DNA of 64,000 nucleotides from Cordylochernes scorpioides (lineage: Eukaryota > Arthropoda > Arachnida > Pseudoscorpiones > Chernetidae), in the NCBI GenBank assembly GCA_030710605.1, contig CP092877.1, positions 74,626,524 to 74,690,523 on the forward strand, given 5' to 3'. Positions 55,100-64,000 of the stretch are shown here, in pieces. Every line of letters begins with the position of its first letter. Position 1 is the first letter of the stretch. The notes beneath the pieces were generated by a model, which worked only from the letters and a program-made list of their open reading frames with translations, was not told the origin of the DNA and made no database searches. The position numbers and the translations under genes were made by a program.

Positions 55100-55530
55100 T
55101 ATGGTATCGAGAGAGATGTCTTTAGGTCTTCGTATTCTTGAGATCTTGATTTTGAAGTGGTTTTCCATGCTTTTTTGTTATTTAAAATGCATTTCTCCCC
55201 TCACCTTTCATTGTATGTGTCGTGTATATGTGTGAGTGTTTGTTGTATGTATACATCAAAGACTTACAATTTCCATAAGTTTTGTCTCCATGAGTGTATC
55301 TAAACAATAAAATGCTAAATCGATGTTTGTCACTCTTCCTTTGCAAAAAGATTGAAGAATTGTAGAGATAGAGTTGAAGATACACATATAGAGGCTATTC
55401 AAAGAGGATTCGGCTTATATATTCGACATTCAGATCTTGGTTATAGTGACTGATAGAATACCGGCTATATAAACATAATTGTCCAATACAATAGTAGAGC
55501 TCTAAAAAGTGGTATATATATGCTGTATAT
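55100..55530. other. AT-rich spacer
   Basis: Holds a family B scrap (TCCATAAGTTTTGTC near 55271) and a family A scrap (CAATACAATAGTAGAGCTC near 55485). No gene. Confidence 0.45.
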
Positions 55531-56776
55531 GGCCCACCCTCAGTAGAGGAAGACATTGAAGGAGGGAGATATGGAGAGACCATGTGGCCCACCCTCAGTA
55601 GAGGAAGCCACTGAAGGAGGGAGATATGGAGAGACCATGTAGCCCACCCTCAGTAGAGGAAGGCACTGAAGGAGGGAGATATGGAGAGACCATGTGGCCC
55701 ACCCTCAGTAGAGGAAGGCAATGAAGGAGGGAGATATGGAGAGACCATGTGGCCCACCCTCAGTAGAGGAAGGTACTGAAGGAGGGAGATATGGAGAGAC
55801 CATGTGACCCACCCTCAGTAGAGGAAGGCAATGAAGGAGGGAGATATGGAGAGACCATGTGGCCCACCCTCAGTAGAGGAAGGCATTGAAGGAGAGAGAT
55901 ATGGAGAGACCATGTGGCCCACCCTCAGTAGAGGAAGGCACTGAAGGAGGGAGATATGGAGAGACCATGTAGCCCACCCTCAGTAGAGGAAGGCATTGAA
56001 GGAGGGAGATATGGAGAGACCATGTGGCCCACCCTCAGTAGAGGAAAGCACTGAAGGAGGGAGATATGGAGAGATCATGTGGCCCACCCTCAGTAGAGGA
56101 AGGCACTGAAAGAGGGAGATATGTAGAGACCATGTGGCCCAACCTCAGTAGAGAAAGGCACTGAAAGAGGGAGATATGGAGAGATCATGTAGCCCACCCT
56201 CAGTAGAGGAAGGCACTGAAGGAGGGAGATATGGAGAGACCATGTGGCCCACCCTCAGTAGAGGAAGGCACTGAAGGAGGGAGATATGGAGAGACCATGT
56301 GGCCCACCCTCAGTAGAGGAAGGCACTGAAGGAGGGAGATATGGAGAGACCATGTGGCCCGCCCTCAGTAGAGGAAGACATTGAAGGAGGGAGATATGGA
56401 GAGACCATGTGGCCCACCCTCAGTAGAGGAAGGCATTGAAGGAGGGAGATATGAAGAGACCATGTGGCCCACCCTCAGTAGAGGAAGGCATTGAAGGAGG
56501 GAGATATGGAGAGACCATGTGACCCACCCTCAGTAGAGGAAGGCATTGAAGGAGGGAGATATGAAGAGACCATGTGGCCCACCCTCAGTAGAGGAAGGTA
56601 CTGAAGGAGGGAGATATGGAGAGACCATGTGGCCCACCCTCAGTAGAGGAAGGTACTGAAGGAGGGAGATATGGAGAGACCATGTGGCCCACCCTCAGTA
56701 GAGGAAGGCATTGAAGGAGGGAGATATTGAGAGACCATGTGGCTCACCTTCAGTAGAGGAAGGAAGGCACTGAAGT
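55531..56776. repeat. 55-bp satellite, about 23 units
   Basis: GGCCCACCCTCAGTAGAGG recurs every 55 bp from 55531 to 56741 with no length change in 22 steps. Units differ by one to three substitutions (GGCACTG/GGCATTG/GGTACTG). The last unit has a small AGGA duplication at the edge. Confidence 0.95.
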
Positions 56777-56989
56777 AAAAGGATGAAAGGAAATTGGTTT
56801 TATTTTGTAACTATCGCTCTATTCCTTAATGGCTTAAGGGAGAACATAATTTAGTGTTTCATTTTCGGAAGTCTCAAGTGACGAGCGAAGATTGAAGAGC
56901 GTCGAAAGCTTTTAAAGGAATTACAGCACGGCGTGGAGAGAAACAATGTAACGTAATCCGGTGTCATCACTACCAACTGCTGGTTGAAA

Positions 56990-57270
56990 AAAAAGTGTCC
57001 AAGAGCTTTCAAATTAGTTGAAGCCACTTAAACAATTAGACGTGATTTGCCTTAAGCCTGCATTAATTGTGAGAGGCGCGAAAAACAAAGGCTGCCTCCG
57101 GGGATTAGATCTCGCGGCTGGATATTAACGGCGCTTCTAATGCCGCAGGGCTTTGTCCAAATCCCAGGACGGCTAATTACGGAGGATCTTTTTTGGCAGA
57201 GGCGGGTGTTATTGGGGCCGGGAGATGGCGATTTAATTGGCGTGCGCATTTGTTTGTCGGCGGAAAACAT
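56990..57270. promoter_or_regulatory. GC-rich unique island with homeodomain sites
   Basis: Single-copy, with GGATTA at 57102, GCTAATTACGG near 57172 and GCATTAATTG near 57060. It sits between two satellites and within the inferred Pitx intron. Candidate enhancer; inference. Confidence 0.32.
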
Positions 57271-57274
57271 CGCT

Positions 57275-57970
57275 TGTTTCTCTTGTTGGTTCCTCTATTC
57301 CACGGGATGTCTCCGGATGTCATGGTGTGAGGATTGTTGGAGCATGTGTGTCTCTTCTTGTGGATGTTTCTCTTGTTGGTTCCTCTCTTCCACGGGATGT
57401 CTCCGGATGTTATGGTGTGAGGATTGTTGGAGCATGTGTGTCTCCTCTTGCGGATGTTTCTCTTGTTGGTTCCTCTCTTCCACGGGATGTCTCCGGATGT
57501 CATGGTGTAAGGATTGTTGGAGCATGTGTGTCTCTTCTTGTGGATGTTTCTTTTGTTGATTCCTCTCTTCCACGGGATGTCTCCGGATGTCACGGTGTAA
57601 GAATTCGGTCACTTCTTGTGGATGTTTCTCTTGTTGGTTCCTCTCTTCCACGGGATGTCTCCGGATGTCATGGTGTGAGGATTGTTGGAGCATGTGTGTC
57701 TCTTCTTGTGGATGTTTCTCTTGTTGGTTCCTCTCTTCCACGGAATGTCTCTGTTTGTCATGGTGTGAGGATTGTTGGAGCATGTGTGTCTCTTCTTGTG
57801 GATGTTTCTCTTGTTGGTTCCTCTCTTCCACGGAATGTCTCTGTTTGTCATGGTGTGAGGATTGTTGGAGCATGTGTGTCTCTTCTTGTGGATGTTTCTC
57901 TTGTTGGTTCCACTCTTCCACGGAATGTCTCTGTTTGTCATGGTGTGAGAATTGGTACTCTTCTTAAGTT
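57275..57970. repeat. 90-bp minisatellite with open frames on both strands
   Basis: About eight units of 90 bp (30 codons), one shortened near 57600. Frames stay open through the whole array in several readings: Cys-rich and Leu/Val-rich ones on plus, and a hydrophilic E/Q/H/R-rich one on minus (EERNQQEKHPQEE per unit). Because the period is a multiple of three, open frames are expected without selection. No start context or domain supports a gene. Confidence 0.88.
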
Positions 57971-58216
57971 TGAGACATGTTTGTATTGTATTTAACTTAT
58001 TTCAAACTTTTTTTTTAATGAACTATCCCTTCACCCATGTAATACTATACAAAGTTGCAGGAGGATGGTATTTATGTAATAAAAGAAGAATCTTTCCTTT
58101 TAAAATCTTCCCGATTCCCAACCCGCCCGTTCAATCTGTTTATCACCCAGTACAAAATGTAATGGTGAAGATAAAAGAATGTGCTACATGTTTTTCCAAA
58201 TATACAAGTTAGATTT

Positions 58217-58896
58217 TATAAGGTTATCCCAAAAGTTTGTAAACATATTTTGATTTACATTTTGCAAGTGTTTACGAAATTTTGAGATGACCTTGTAATC
58301 CTGAAACTTGGCCCACCTACTGATTGGCCACCCCCTTGATATAGAACATAAGAGATTAAATCATTCTTTTATAAGAATCTTGTTTATAATATTACCAACG
58401 ACACTCGAAGTTACACCGCATGAGTTTCTTTTCAACGAAAATCAAATTTTTATTTCAAGGTGAAATATCGACTATTTCTAACCTTTTTGGATGAGGTATG
58501 AGAGGATGAATTATGAAAAGTGATTATGAACGGAAAAATAAAAGTGTCCAAGGATGGGAATCGAACCCACAATGTTCCGCGGGTTGTGGGTTCGATTCCC
58601 ATCCCTGGACACTTTTATTTTTCCGTTCATAATCACTTTTCATAATTCATCCTTTCATACCTCATCCAAAAAGGTTAGAAATAGTCGATATTTCACCTTG
58701 AAATAAAAATTTGATTTTCATTGAAAAGAAACTCATGCGGTGTAACTTCGAGTGTCGTTTTACAATCACAGGCCGCAGTGTATTATATTGTAATATTACC
58801 AAGTTTACCAATATTACCAAGATTGTCCCAAAATTTCGTAAACACTTGCAAAATATAAATCATAATATGTTTACAAACTTTTGGGACAACCTTATA
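58217..58896. repeat. Family L element carrying a SINE foldback
   Basis: Outer ends TATAAGGTTATCCCAAAAGT and CTTTTGGGACAACCTTATA are inverted. The interior is interrupted by the family I foldback at about 58397-58785. Confidence 0.75.
58397..58785. mobile_element. Family I SINE foldback, nearly perfect palindrome
   Basis: Arms of about 190 bp meet at 58579-58580 within the tRNA-like head (TGTTCCGC then GGGTTGTGGG). Both arms contain the B box GGGTTCGATTCCC and the whole body. Transcribed, it would fold into a single long hairpin. Confidence 0.88.
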
Positions 58897-58948
58897 TCCG
58901 AGTCTAGCGCGACAACTCCATTACAGCTACTCGTAAAATGATATCAAG

Positions 58949-59411
58949 TACACCTATCCCCCGATTTACACGGTACTTGTTTTACACGTTTTCGCTTTTA
59001 CACGGTTTTCTAAATAAGTTTTTTATTACAGTAGAACTTGGATAATTCGAACCCCAAGGGACCATAAAAAAATTCGAATTATCCAAAAATTCGAATTAAA
59101 AACGGAAATTCTATTTATAGGAAATTCTAGGGACCAAGATAAATATTCGAATTAAAGAGGTTTTCGAATTAAAGAAGTTCGAATTATCCAAGTTCTACTG
59201 TATTATTTTTTTTTATCGCACTATACTAAATGCTACTGTGATTGAACACATGCGCTGTGTACACATCTCACGAGGAATCCCGAACTTATGTGCTGACTTG
59301 CTGCACACGCACACTGTGTCTGTATTTCTTTTTTTTATATAAATTTTTAATTTTCGATTTACACGTTTTTCTCAGGAACATATCTACCGTGTAAATCGGG
59401 GGATAGGTGTA
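58949..59411. mobile_element. Miniature element D copy 2, with element E inserted
   Basis: TA-flanked D ends at 58949 and 59411. The centre is split by element E at 59027-59202. Removing E restores the TTTTTTATCGCACTATACT stretch seen in copy 3. Confidence 0.82.
59027..59202. mobile_element. Miniature inverted-repeat element E (pogo-like)
   Basis: TACAGTAGAACTTGGATAAT at left and ATTATCCAAGTTCTACTGTA at right, exact complements for 20 bases. Flanked by TA. The body repeats ATTCGAATTA in both orientations. The terminus closely resembles Tigger/pogo ends. Confidence 0.82.
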
Positions 59412-59890
59412 TTCTCTCTTTCAACAAAAAAGTATAAAAACTGAGATAACTTAAGACGTAAAGGTTAAATATTTGGTTTATTAATATTTATACCTCACTA
59501 GTCAAGTTCCGATTACAACAATTTAATACAATTCTTACTAAAATCATCCGTTGGCCCCAACAACTGGCCATGGCGCCCAAACTGCGCTGACAGAGTTGTC
59601 AGTGCGGAAGAGACAAATGGTCAGGATGATGGATGGAGAACAGACGAAGACATCGGAGTATGCAAATTTACCAGTGAGTCCGGTGATTTATCAACCCATG
59701 GGATCTCCATTGAGGCGGTCAGTGAGATATAACCCATATAGTTCCACTGACGAGGAAGATGTGCCTTTCTACCTAGGTTCCAATTTATTGAATTTTTTTC
59801 AATTTTTATATTAGGTTCCGCTCAAAAAAAAAAAAAAAAGAGAACCTAGCTAATGTTATTTACAACGGTTAGTATGTACATCAAATTTAC
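59412..59890 (+). other. Unassigned stretch with an 87-codon frame
   Basis: The frame 59551-59814 starts with ATG and has a protein-like middle ending in an acidic patch (YSSTDEEDVPFY) before running into AT-rich sequence. It has no recognised domain. It may be an exon, given the downstream CTAGGTTCC, or a decayed element ORF. Low confidence in either. Confidence 0.25.
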
Positions 59891-59894
59891 AGTG

Positions 59895-60174
59895 TACACC
59901 TATCCCCCGATTTACACGGTACTTGTTTTACACGTTTTCGCTTTTACACGGTTTTCCAAATAAGTTTTTTTTTGTTTTTATCGCACTATACTAAATGCTA
60001 CTGTGATTGAACACATGCGCTGTGTACACATCTCACGAGGAATCCTGAGCTTATGTGCTGACTTGCTGCACACGCACACTGTGTCTGTATTTCTAATTTT
60101 TATTTTTTTTTAATTTTCGATTTACACGTTTTTCTTAGGAACGTATCTATCGTGTAAATCAGGGGATAGGTGTA
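59895..60174. mobile_element. Miniature element D, copy 3
   Basis: Uninterrupted copy, TACACCTATCCCCCGATTTA to GGGGATAGGTGTA, about 280 bp. Confidence 0.83.
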
Positions 60175-60399
60175 TTCACATATTTACATATATGTCTTTT
60201 TATTCCTCCTTTTTGCAAAATAACTTTATTAAGATCTCTTTGTGATTTATTAATGAATTATTTTTATGTACTTATTACAATTATTTTAAAAATATAAGAT
60301 AGAACTCATTTTTTCCTTTAATATTTTAAGATATTTTACATATTTGATTGCAATTTTTATAATAATTTTTTCATGCACAAATTTCTCCCACCTACTCTG

Positions 60400-60670
60400 T
60401 ACATCTATCCCCCGATTTACACGGTACTTGTTTTACACGTTTTCGCCTTTACACGGTTTTCCAAATAAGTTTTTTTTGTTGTTTTTATCGCACTATACTA
60501 AAATGCGATATTCTACTCTATACTACCTATGTTGAAAAGAATATTGGGAGGCTCTGATTCATGAGGGGGCGAACACCTATTCAGATTTGACAATTTAATA
60601 TACACCTATCCCTCGATTTACACGTTTTTCTCAGGAACGTATCTACCGTGTAAATCGGGGGATAGGTGTA
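60400..60670. mobile_element. Miniature element D copy 4, with a family A scrap inside
   Basis: Same ends as copy 3, but the middle is replaced from about 60512 to 60600 by a fragment with AATATTGGGAGGCTCTGATTC, a diverged family A segment. Confidence 0.7.
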
Positions 60671-60738
60671 TTTTAATTGATTTCAACTGTGATATTATAA
60701 CACTATGCGGCGCTAAGTTTGTGTATACAAAAATGTAA

Positions 60739-60781
60739 TGCCTCGATAAAGGTTGGCGTTTAGCTAGCCGAAATATTGGTA
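60739..60781 (+). ncRNA. Hammerhead-like three-way junction, family K copy 4
   Basis: Plus strand: stem I TGCC (60739-60742) with GGTA (60778-60781, one wobble); core TCGATAA; extra A; stem II GGTTGGC/GCTAGCC with two G-T wobbles; GAAA; TATT. The substitutions in stem II all preserve pairing. Confidence 0.52.
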
Positions 60782-60991
60782 AAATATATTTTTTTAAAAT
60801 CCAATATATGCCTTTTTATTATCTAATGAATTAAGTATGGATTGCTCTATTTTCAAAATATTTACATATATGTATTTTTATTCCTCCTTTTTCCAAAATA
60901 ACTTTATTAGGTGCCGCTCAAAAAGAGCAACCTTTAGCTTATGCCATTTACAATGGTTAGTATGTACAGATTCTTTTCATTTGCAGTCTAT

Positions 60992-61387
60992 TCACATATT
61001 TACAAGGTTAGAGCTTTGTGCAGGGTCTTGAATTTGTTTGTTCTCTATTCTAAGATGTGCTTTCTCATCTTCGCTTATTTTTTTTCTAGGTACATGTTTT
61101 TTTCTTTCGTTTTTTTTTTCTACATTTGTTCTCAATTGATATAAGAGTTGCCTTGGCTTAGGTTTCCTTCTCTTTGTTTCTTGTTTGTAGTTACAGACTT
61201 CTCTGAATGTTATATTTTCAAGATTTTCTGATTTATCATAAAAGTTAAAAGCTTCTTTTATTATGAAATCATTTGTGTTTTCTAATTTGAGGTTATTTTC
61301 TGATAATACTGCTCCTGACAAACCATGGTTGAGGCTTCTACTTTTGGGAAAGAAGTATTTGTTTCCTTTCTTGAATAGGCTCATCAT
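60992..61387 (-). CDS. 131-aa ORF directly 3' of a family M hammerhead
   Basis: Minus-strand ATG frame of 131 codons, Lys/Asn/Glu-rich and strongly basic in the second half (KRRKPKPRQ, KKNERKKH). It begins about 130 nt after the hammerhead at 61518-61556, with the family M body between them. That is the place of the first ORF after a pseudo-LTR in a Penelope-like element. No reverse transcriptase, GIY-YIG or known ORF1 domain is visible, and the frame stops near 60992. It could be an ORF1-like or N-terminal fragment, or an unrelated single-copy sequence. Confidence 0.4.
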   Translation of the reverse strand: MMSLFKKGNKYFFPKSRSLNHGLSGAVLSENNLKLENTNDFIIKEAFNFYDKSENLENITFREVCNYKQETKRRKPKPRQLLYQLRTNVEKKNERKKHVPRKKISEDEKAHLRIENKQIQDPAQSSNLVNM

Positions 61388-61499
61388 TGGATAAATGGAC
61401 GGTACTTTGGTGATATAAAGTTAAATACTGAATAGTAAAGATAGAGGCTGCTTTGTCGGCATTCATAGTTATTCAAAATAAAGATACCTCTGGCAGTAA

Positions 61500-61560
61500 A
61501 TCTTTTTTTTATTGTCTTGACGTTTCGACAAAAATCTTTTGTCCTCGTCAGAAGCGAACA
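61500..61560 (-). ncRNA. Hammerhead ribozyme, family M, third copy
   Basis: Minus strand: CTT (61556-61554) with AAG (61520-61518) as inner stem I, core CTGACGA (61553-61547), extra G, stem II GACAAAA/TTTTGTC with GAT loop, GAAA (61528-61525), CGTC. The outer stem I partner present in the copy at 30783 is missing on the 5' side, though AAAGATTTACTG remains on the 3' side. Confidence 0.72.
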
Positions 61561-61619
61561 AAAATGAAAACATTTGGCCCTTGCAGCCTTAAGAATAATT
61601 TTTAACGCTTTACCAAATG

Positions 61620-61850
61620 TGAAAAAATAGTACAAATGTGATATTGTACTGGGATAAGGTGCATAATTATGAAAAAAAGGCATCTCCTTATCGTGCAACT
61701 GAAGTTACTGATGGCTTGCGCCATCTATCGGAATAAATATCAACTATTCTCGTTGATTTTTAATTATTACAGAATTGGCCAAATACCCATTCTTGATTAA
61801 TCAAGAAAAGCTAACCACGGACGCGTTTCGGGCTGTTGGCCCTCATTATA
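61620..61850 (-). repeat. Rearranged Penelope-like remnant with half a hammerhead
   Basis: Minus strand 61846-61811: ATGAGGGCCAACAGCCCGAA then ACGCGTCCGTGG, identical to the 3' part of the ribozyme at 50245 but lacking CTG and the 5' half of stem I. The adjoining 61680-61800 matches the 3' flank of that copy, and 61621-61668 matches one end of the 299-bp element at 49838. Confidence 0.7.
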
Positions 61851-61914
61851 TATCGTTATATCTATTATCTATTATATATCTATCTTCATATGTAAACAAT
61901 AAAATAACCTTTTC

Positions 61915-62240
61915 TTCTTCTTCTTTCTTATCTTCACTCAATCATATTAGGGTATCAAGCTTGTAGAGCTTGTTGATGGTGTCTGCTGGGGATGTGTCTT
62001 CTTCTTCTTTCTTATCTTCACTCAATCATATTAGGGTATCAAGCTTGTAAAGCTTGAGACTCTTGATGGTGTCTGCTGGGGATGAGTAGAGTTCATCAAT
62101 GGAAGAGTCAATACAGTCAATAATGTATTCTTCTTTCTTATCTCTACTCAATCATATTAGGGTATCAAGCCTGTAGAGCTTGTTGATGGTGGCTACCGGG
62201 GATGAGTAGAGCTCATCAATGGATGAGTCAATGGAAGTAT
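61915..62240 (-). repeat. 84-bp-type minisatellite, inverted block
   Basis: About three diverged units, read on the minus strand as the same sequence as the block at 62.9-63.4 kb (CTTCTTTCTTATCTTCACTC, GGTGTCTGCTGGGGATG). It lies in opposite orientation on the other side of the LINE ORF. Confidence 0.8.
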
Positions 62241-62531
62241 CCTTACTTTGAATACTAAAGGTATCTCATTAAAAAAGAAGTAGAAGCAAGAACAAAAAGT
62301 CCATCAATTCAGAACTTAGCCAAATACATTACTGAACGGATGCACGAGTTTTTAGATTAAGGGGCGAAAGAAGTTTCATTAAAAGTTCATCAAACTATAG
62401 TTGAAAGTGACTTTATGCACTTGGAATTCTTCGGGTGAAAAGAAAATCCATAAGGATACTTGGAAACTATTCATTCTAAAGTAATTAACTAATATTATCA
62501 ATTTCTAATATCAATATTTCACAAATTATCA

Positions 62532-62936
62532 TTGATTTCCAGACTTAAGTCTGGTCATCTAAGGACAATGACTTTTCAGAATAGTTGCAAGGTTTTCCCA
62601 TTATGTACTAAGTGTCAACCTGCAACAATCCCAAACCACATAATTGACTGTATTGACTCATCCATTGTCCTAATGCTACACATAACTGGTACAGAGCAGA
62701 AGGGACAAGCACCGGTTCTGTCCTCCCAAGAGAAAAAGTCTCTGATTTCCAGACTTAAGTGTGGTCATCTACGGACAATGACTTTCCAGAATGGTTACAA
62801 GGTTTTCTCACTATGTACTAATTGCAATTCTCAACCTTCATCTCTAAAACACATTATTGACTGTATTGACTCATCCATTGATGAGCTTTACTCTTCCCCA
62901 GCAGACACCATCAACAAGCTTGATACCGTAATATGA
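62532..62936 (+). pseudogene. LINE ORF C-terminal module, duplicated in frame
   Basis: A 134-codon frame with two tandem copies of one module. Residues about 2-46 and 72-115 each read ISRLK, GHLRTMTFQN, KVF, C-x2-C, then HIIDCIDSSI. This is the terminal Cys/His knuckle (C-x2-C ... H-x3-C) of jockey/CR1-like LINE polyproteins. The second copy continues to the natural-looking end LYSSPADTINKLDTVI and a stop. No RNase H or reverse transcriptase lies upstream. The duplication is the first step of the tandem amplification seen in the 84-bp array that follows. Confidence 0.75.
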
Positions 62937-63395
62937 TTGAGTGATATAGATTGAGATAAGAAAGAAGAAGACACATCCCTAGCAGACACCATCAACAAGC
63001 TCTACAAGCTTGATACTCTGATATGATTGAGTGGAGATAAGAAAGAAGAAGAAGACACATCCCCAGCAGACACCATCAACAAGCTCTACAAGCTTGATAC
63101 TCTGATATGATTGAGTGGAGATAAGAAAGAAGAAGAAGACACATCTCCAGCAGACACCATCAACAAGCTTTACAAGCTTGATACTCTGATATGATTGAGT
63201 GGAGATAAGAAAGAAGAAGAAGACACATCCCCAGCAGACACCTTCAACAAGCTCTACAAATTTAATACTCTGATATGATTGAGTGGAGATAAGAAAGAAG
63301 AAGAAGACACATCCCCAGCAGACACCATCAACAAGCTCTACAAGCTTGATACCGTAATATGATTGAGTGGAGATAAGAAAGAAGAAGAAGACTAA
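62890..63395 (+). repeat. 84-bp minisatellite from the LINE 3' terminus
   Basis: Six units of about 84 bp: CCCAGCAGACACCATCAACA, AGCTCTACAAGCTTGATACT, CTGATATGATTGAGTGGAGA, TAAGAAAGAAGAAGAAGACA. The unit includes the last codons and stop of the LINE ORF plus the start of its 3' UTR. Confidence 0.9.
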
Positions 63396-63399
63396 TTAT

Positions 63400-64000
63400 C
63401 AAAATTAATTACTATCCGTAATTCGTATTGATCATTATCCAAAAATTATCACTATCCGTTACAGGATATTCTCGAAAGTTCTATCTGATTACATATCACA
63501 ATTAAGTGTAAGCTAGATAGGTAAATTTGAAATTTTGGAATGTTTTCAGCGTTTTATCAAATACTTAAAGGAAAAGCGTTGGTAGAAGTAGCCATTGTAA
63601 TGCACTACAATGTCGCCATCTTCTGCGGATGTATCGTTTGGATTTCATTGCCGTCAGACACGTTATCTCTCAAATTCATCAATTCAAACAATATCTTTTT
63701 GTACTTTTTAAATGAATTCGACCCATTTTGTTTTTTACCTTAGTACTTTGATATGCATTACGGCTTGTCTTCTTGCTAAATTATTTTTGGACTCAAAAAT
63801 CATGCACGTTGGCCTTTCCAACAGTGAAATGTATATAGTTCTTTGTATAAATTCAGCTTTATGTGTTCATCGGAGCTCAAAAATCATCTATTTTGGTTAG
63901 CAGCCCCGTAAATAAAGAAATTTTCGACCCATTTTGTTTAATGGTTAGTTTTACAGTGCGCATAGACTCATGTGCATATTCTCAAGTCTTATTTATAATT
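63400..64000 (+). other. Unassigned sequence, possible gene fragment
   Basis: Two short plus-strand frames (63540-63743 and 63712-63900) in different phases have hydrophobic stretches. They might be a frameshifted membrane-protein fragment. No family is recognised and the window ends here. Confidence 0.2.

Overview
This is a repeat-saturated, AT-rich animal nuclear genome window with no prokaryotic or operon architecture. The only confidently recognised protein-coding exon is the 3' terminal exon of a Pitx/Ptx-class paired-type homeobox gene (41010-41489, minus strand), spliced at the conserved homeodomain position 46/47. Non-LTR retrotransposon C-terminal modules with Cys/His knuckles, a mariner transposase, Helitron ends, a U6 snRNA retropseudogene and tRNA-derived SINEs all fit an arthropod. 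The style of the LINE C-termini resembles those I recall from spiders, so an arachnid is my best but unproven guess.

Layout. 1-3.2 kb: a 123-bp minisatellite made from a LINE 3' end, then a 24-bp satellite split by a large palindrome. 3.5-3.93 kb: a GC-rich unique island. 3.93-12.12 kb: an 85-bp satellite, 96 units almost perfectly in register. 12.2-16.1 kb: family B repeats, a U6 retropseudogene, and a cluster of family A elements, one split by a mariner element. 16.1-18.6 kb: hammerhead-type elements and a small inverted-repeat element. 18.7-26.1 kb: three more satellites (56-bp, GA-rich, 19-bp) with miniature inverted-repeat elements and SINEs between them. 26.1-37.9 kb: family A foldbacks, LINE remnants, a Helitron, a hammerhead ribozyme beside a 74-bp satellite, and family B arrays. 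38.2-41.0 kb: low-complexity AT-rich sequence that may be the Pitx 3' UTR. 41.5-64 kb: probably Pitx intron (no upstream homeodomain exon seen), holding Helitrons, pogo-like miniature elements, hammerhead elements, 118-, 55-, 90- and 84-bp arrays, and a few unassigned ORFs.

The most interesting content is a dispersed set of hammerhead-ribozyme motifs (strongest at 50239-50281, 30783-30854, 46890-46932 and 61518-61556) like those known from the pseudo-LTRs of Penelope-like retroelements. A second family (17408, 18487, 50906, 60739) has the same three-way-junction layout but carries U/A in place of the essential C3-G8 pair, and its stem I covaries between copies. The 74-bp satellite at 31.2-31.8 kb is made of the sequence that lies just 3' of these ribozymes. 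Many unrelated repeat families in the window are also arranged as head-to-head foldbacks.

Coordinates and counts were read by eye. Family names A-N are local labels for this window only.
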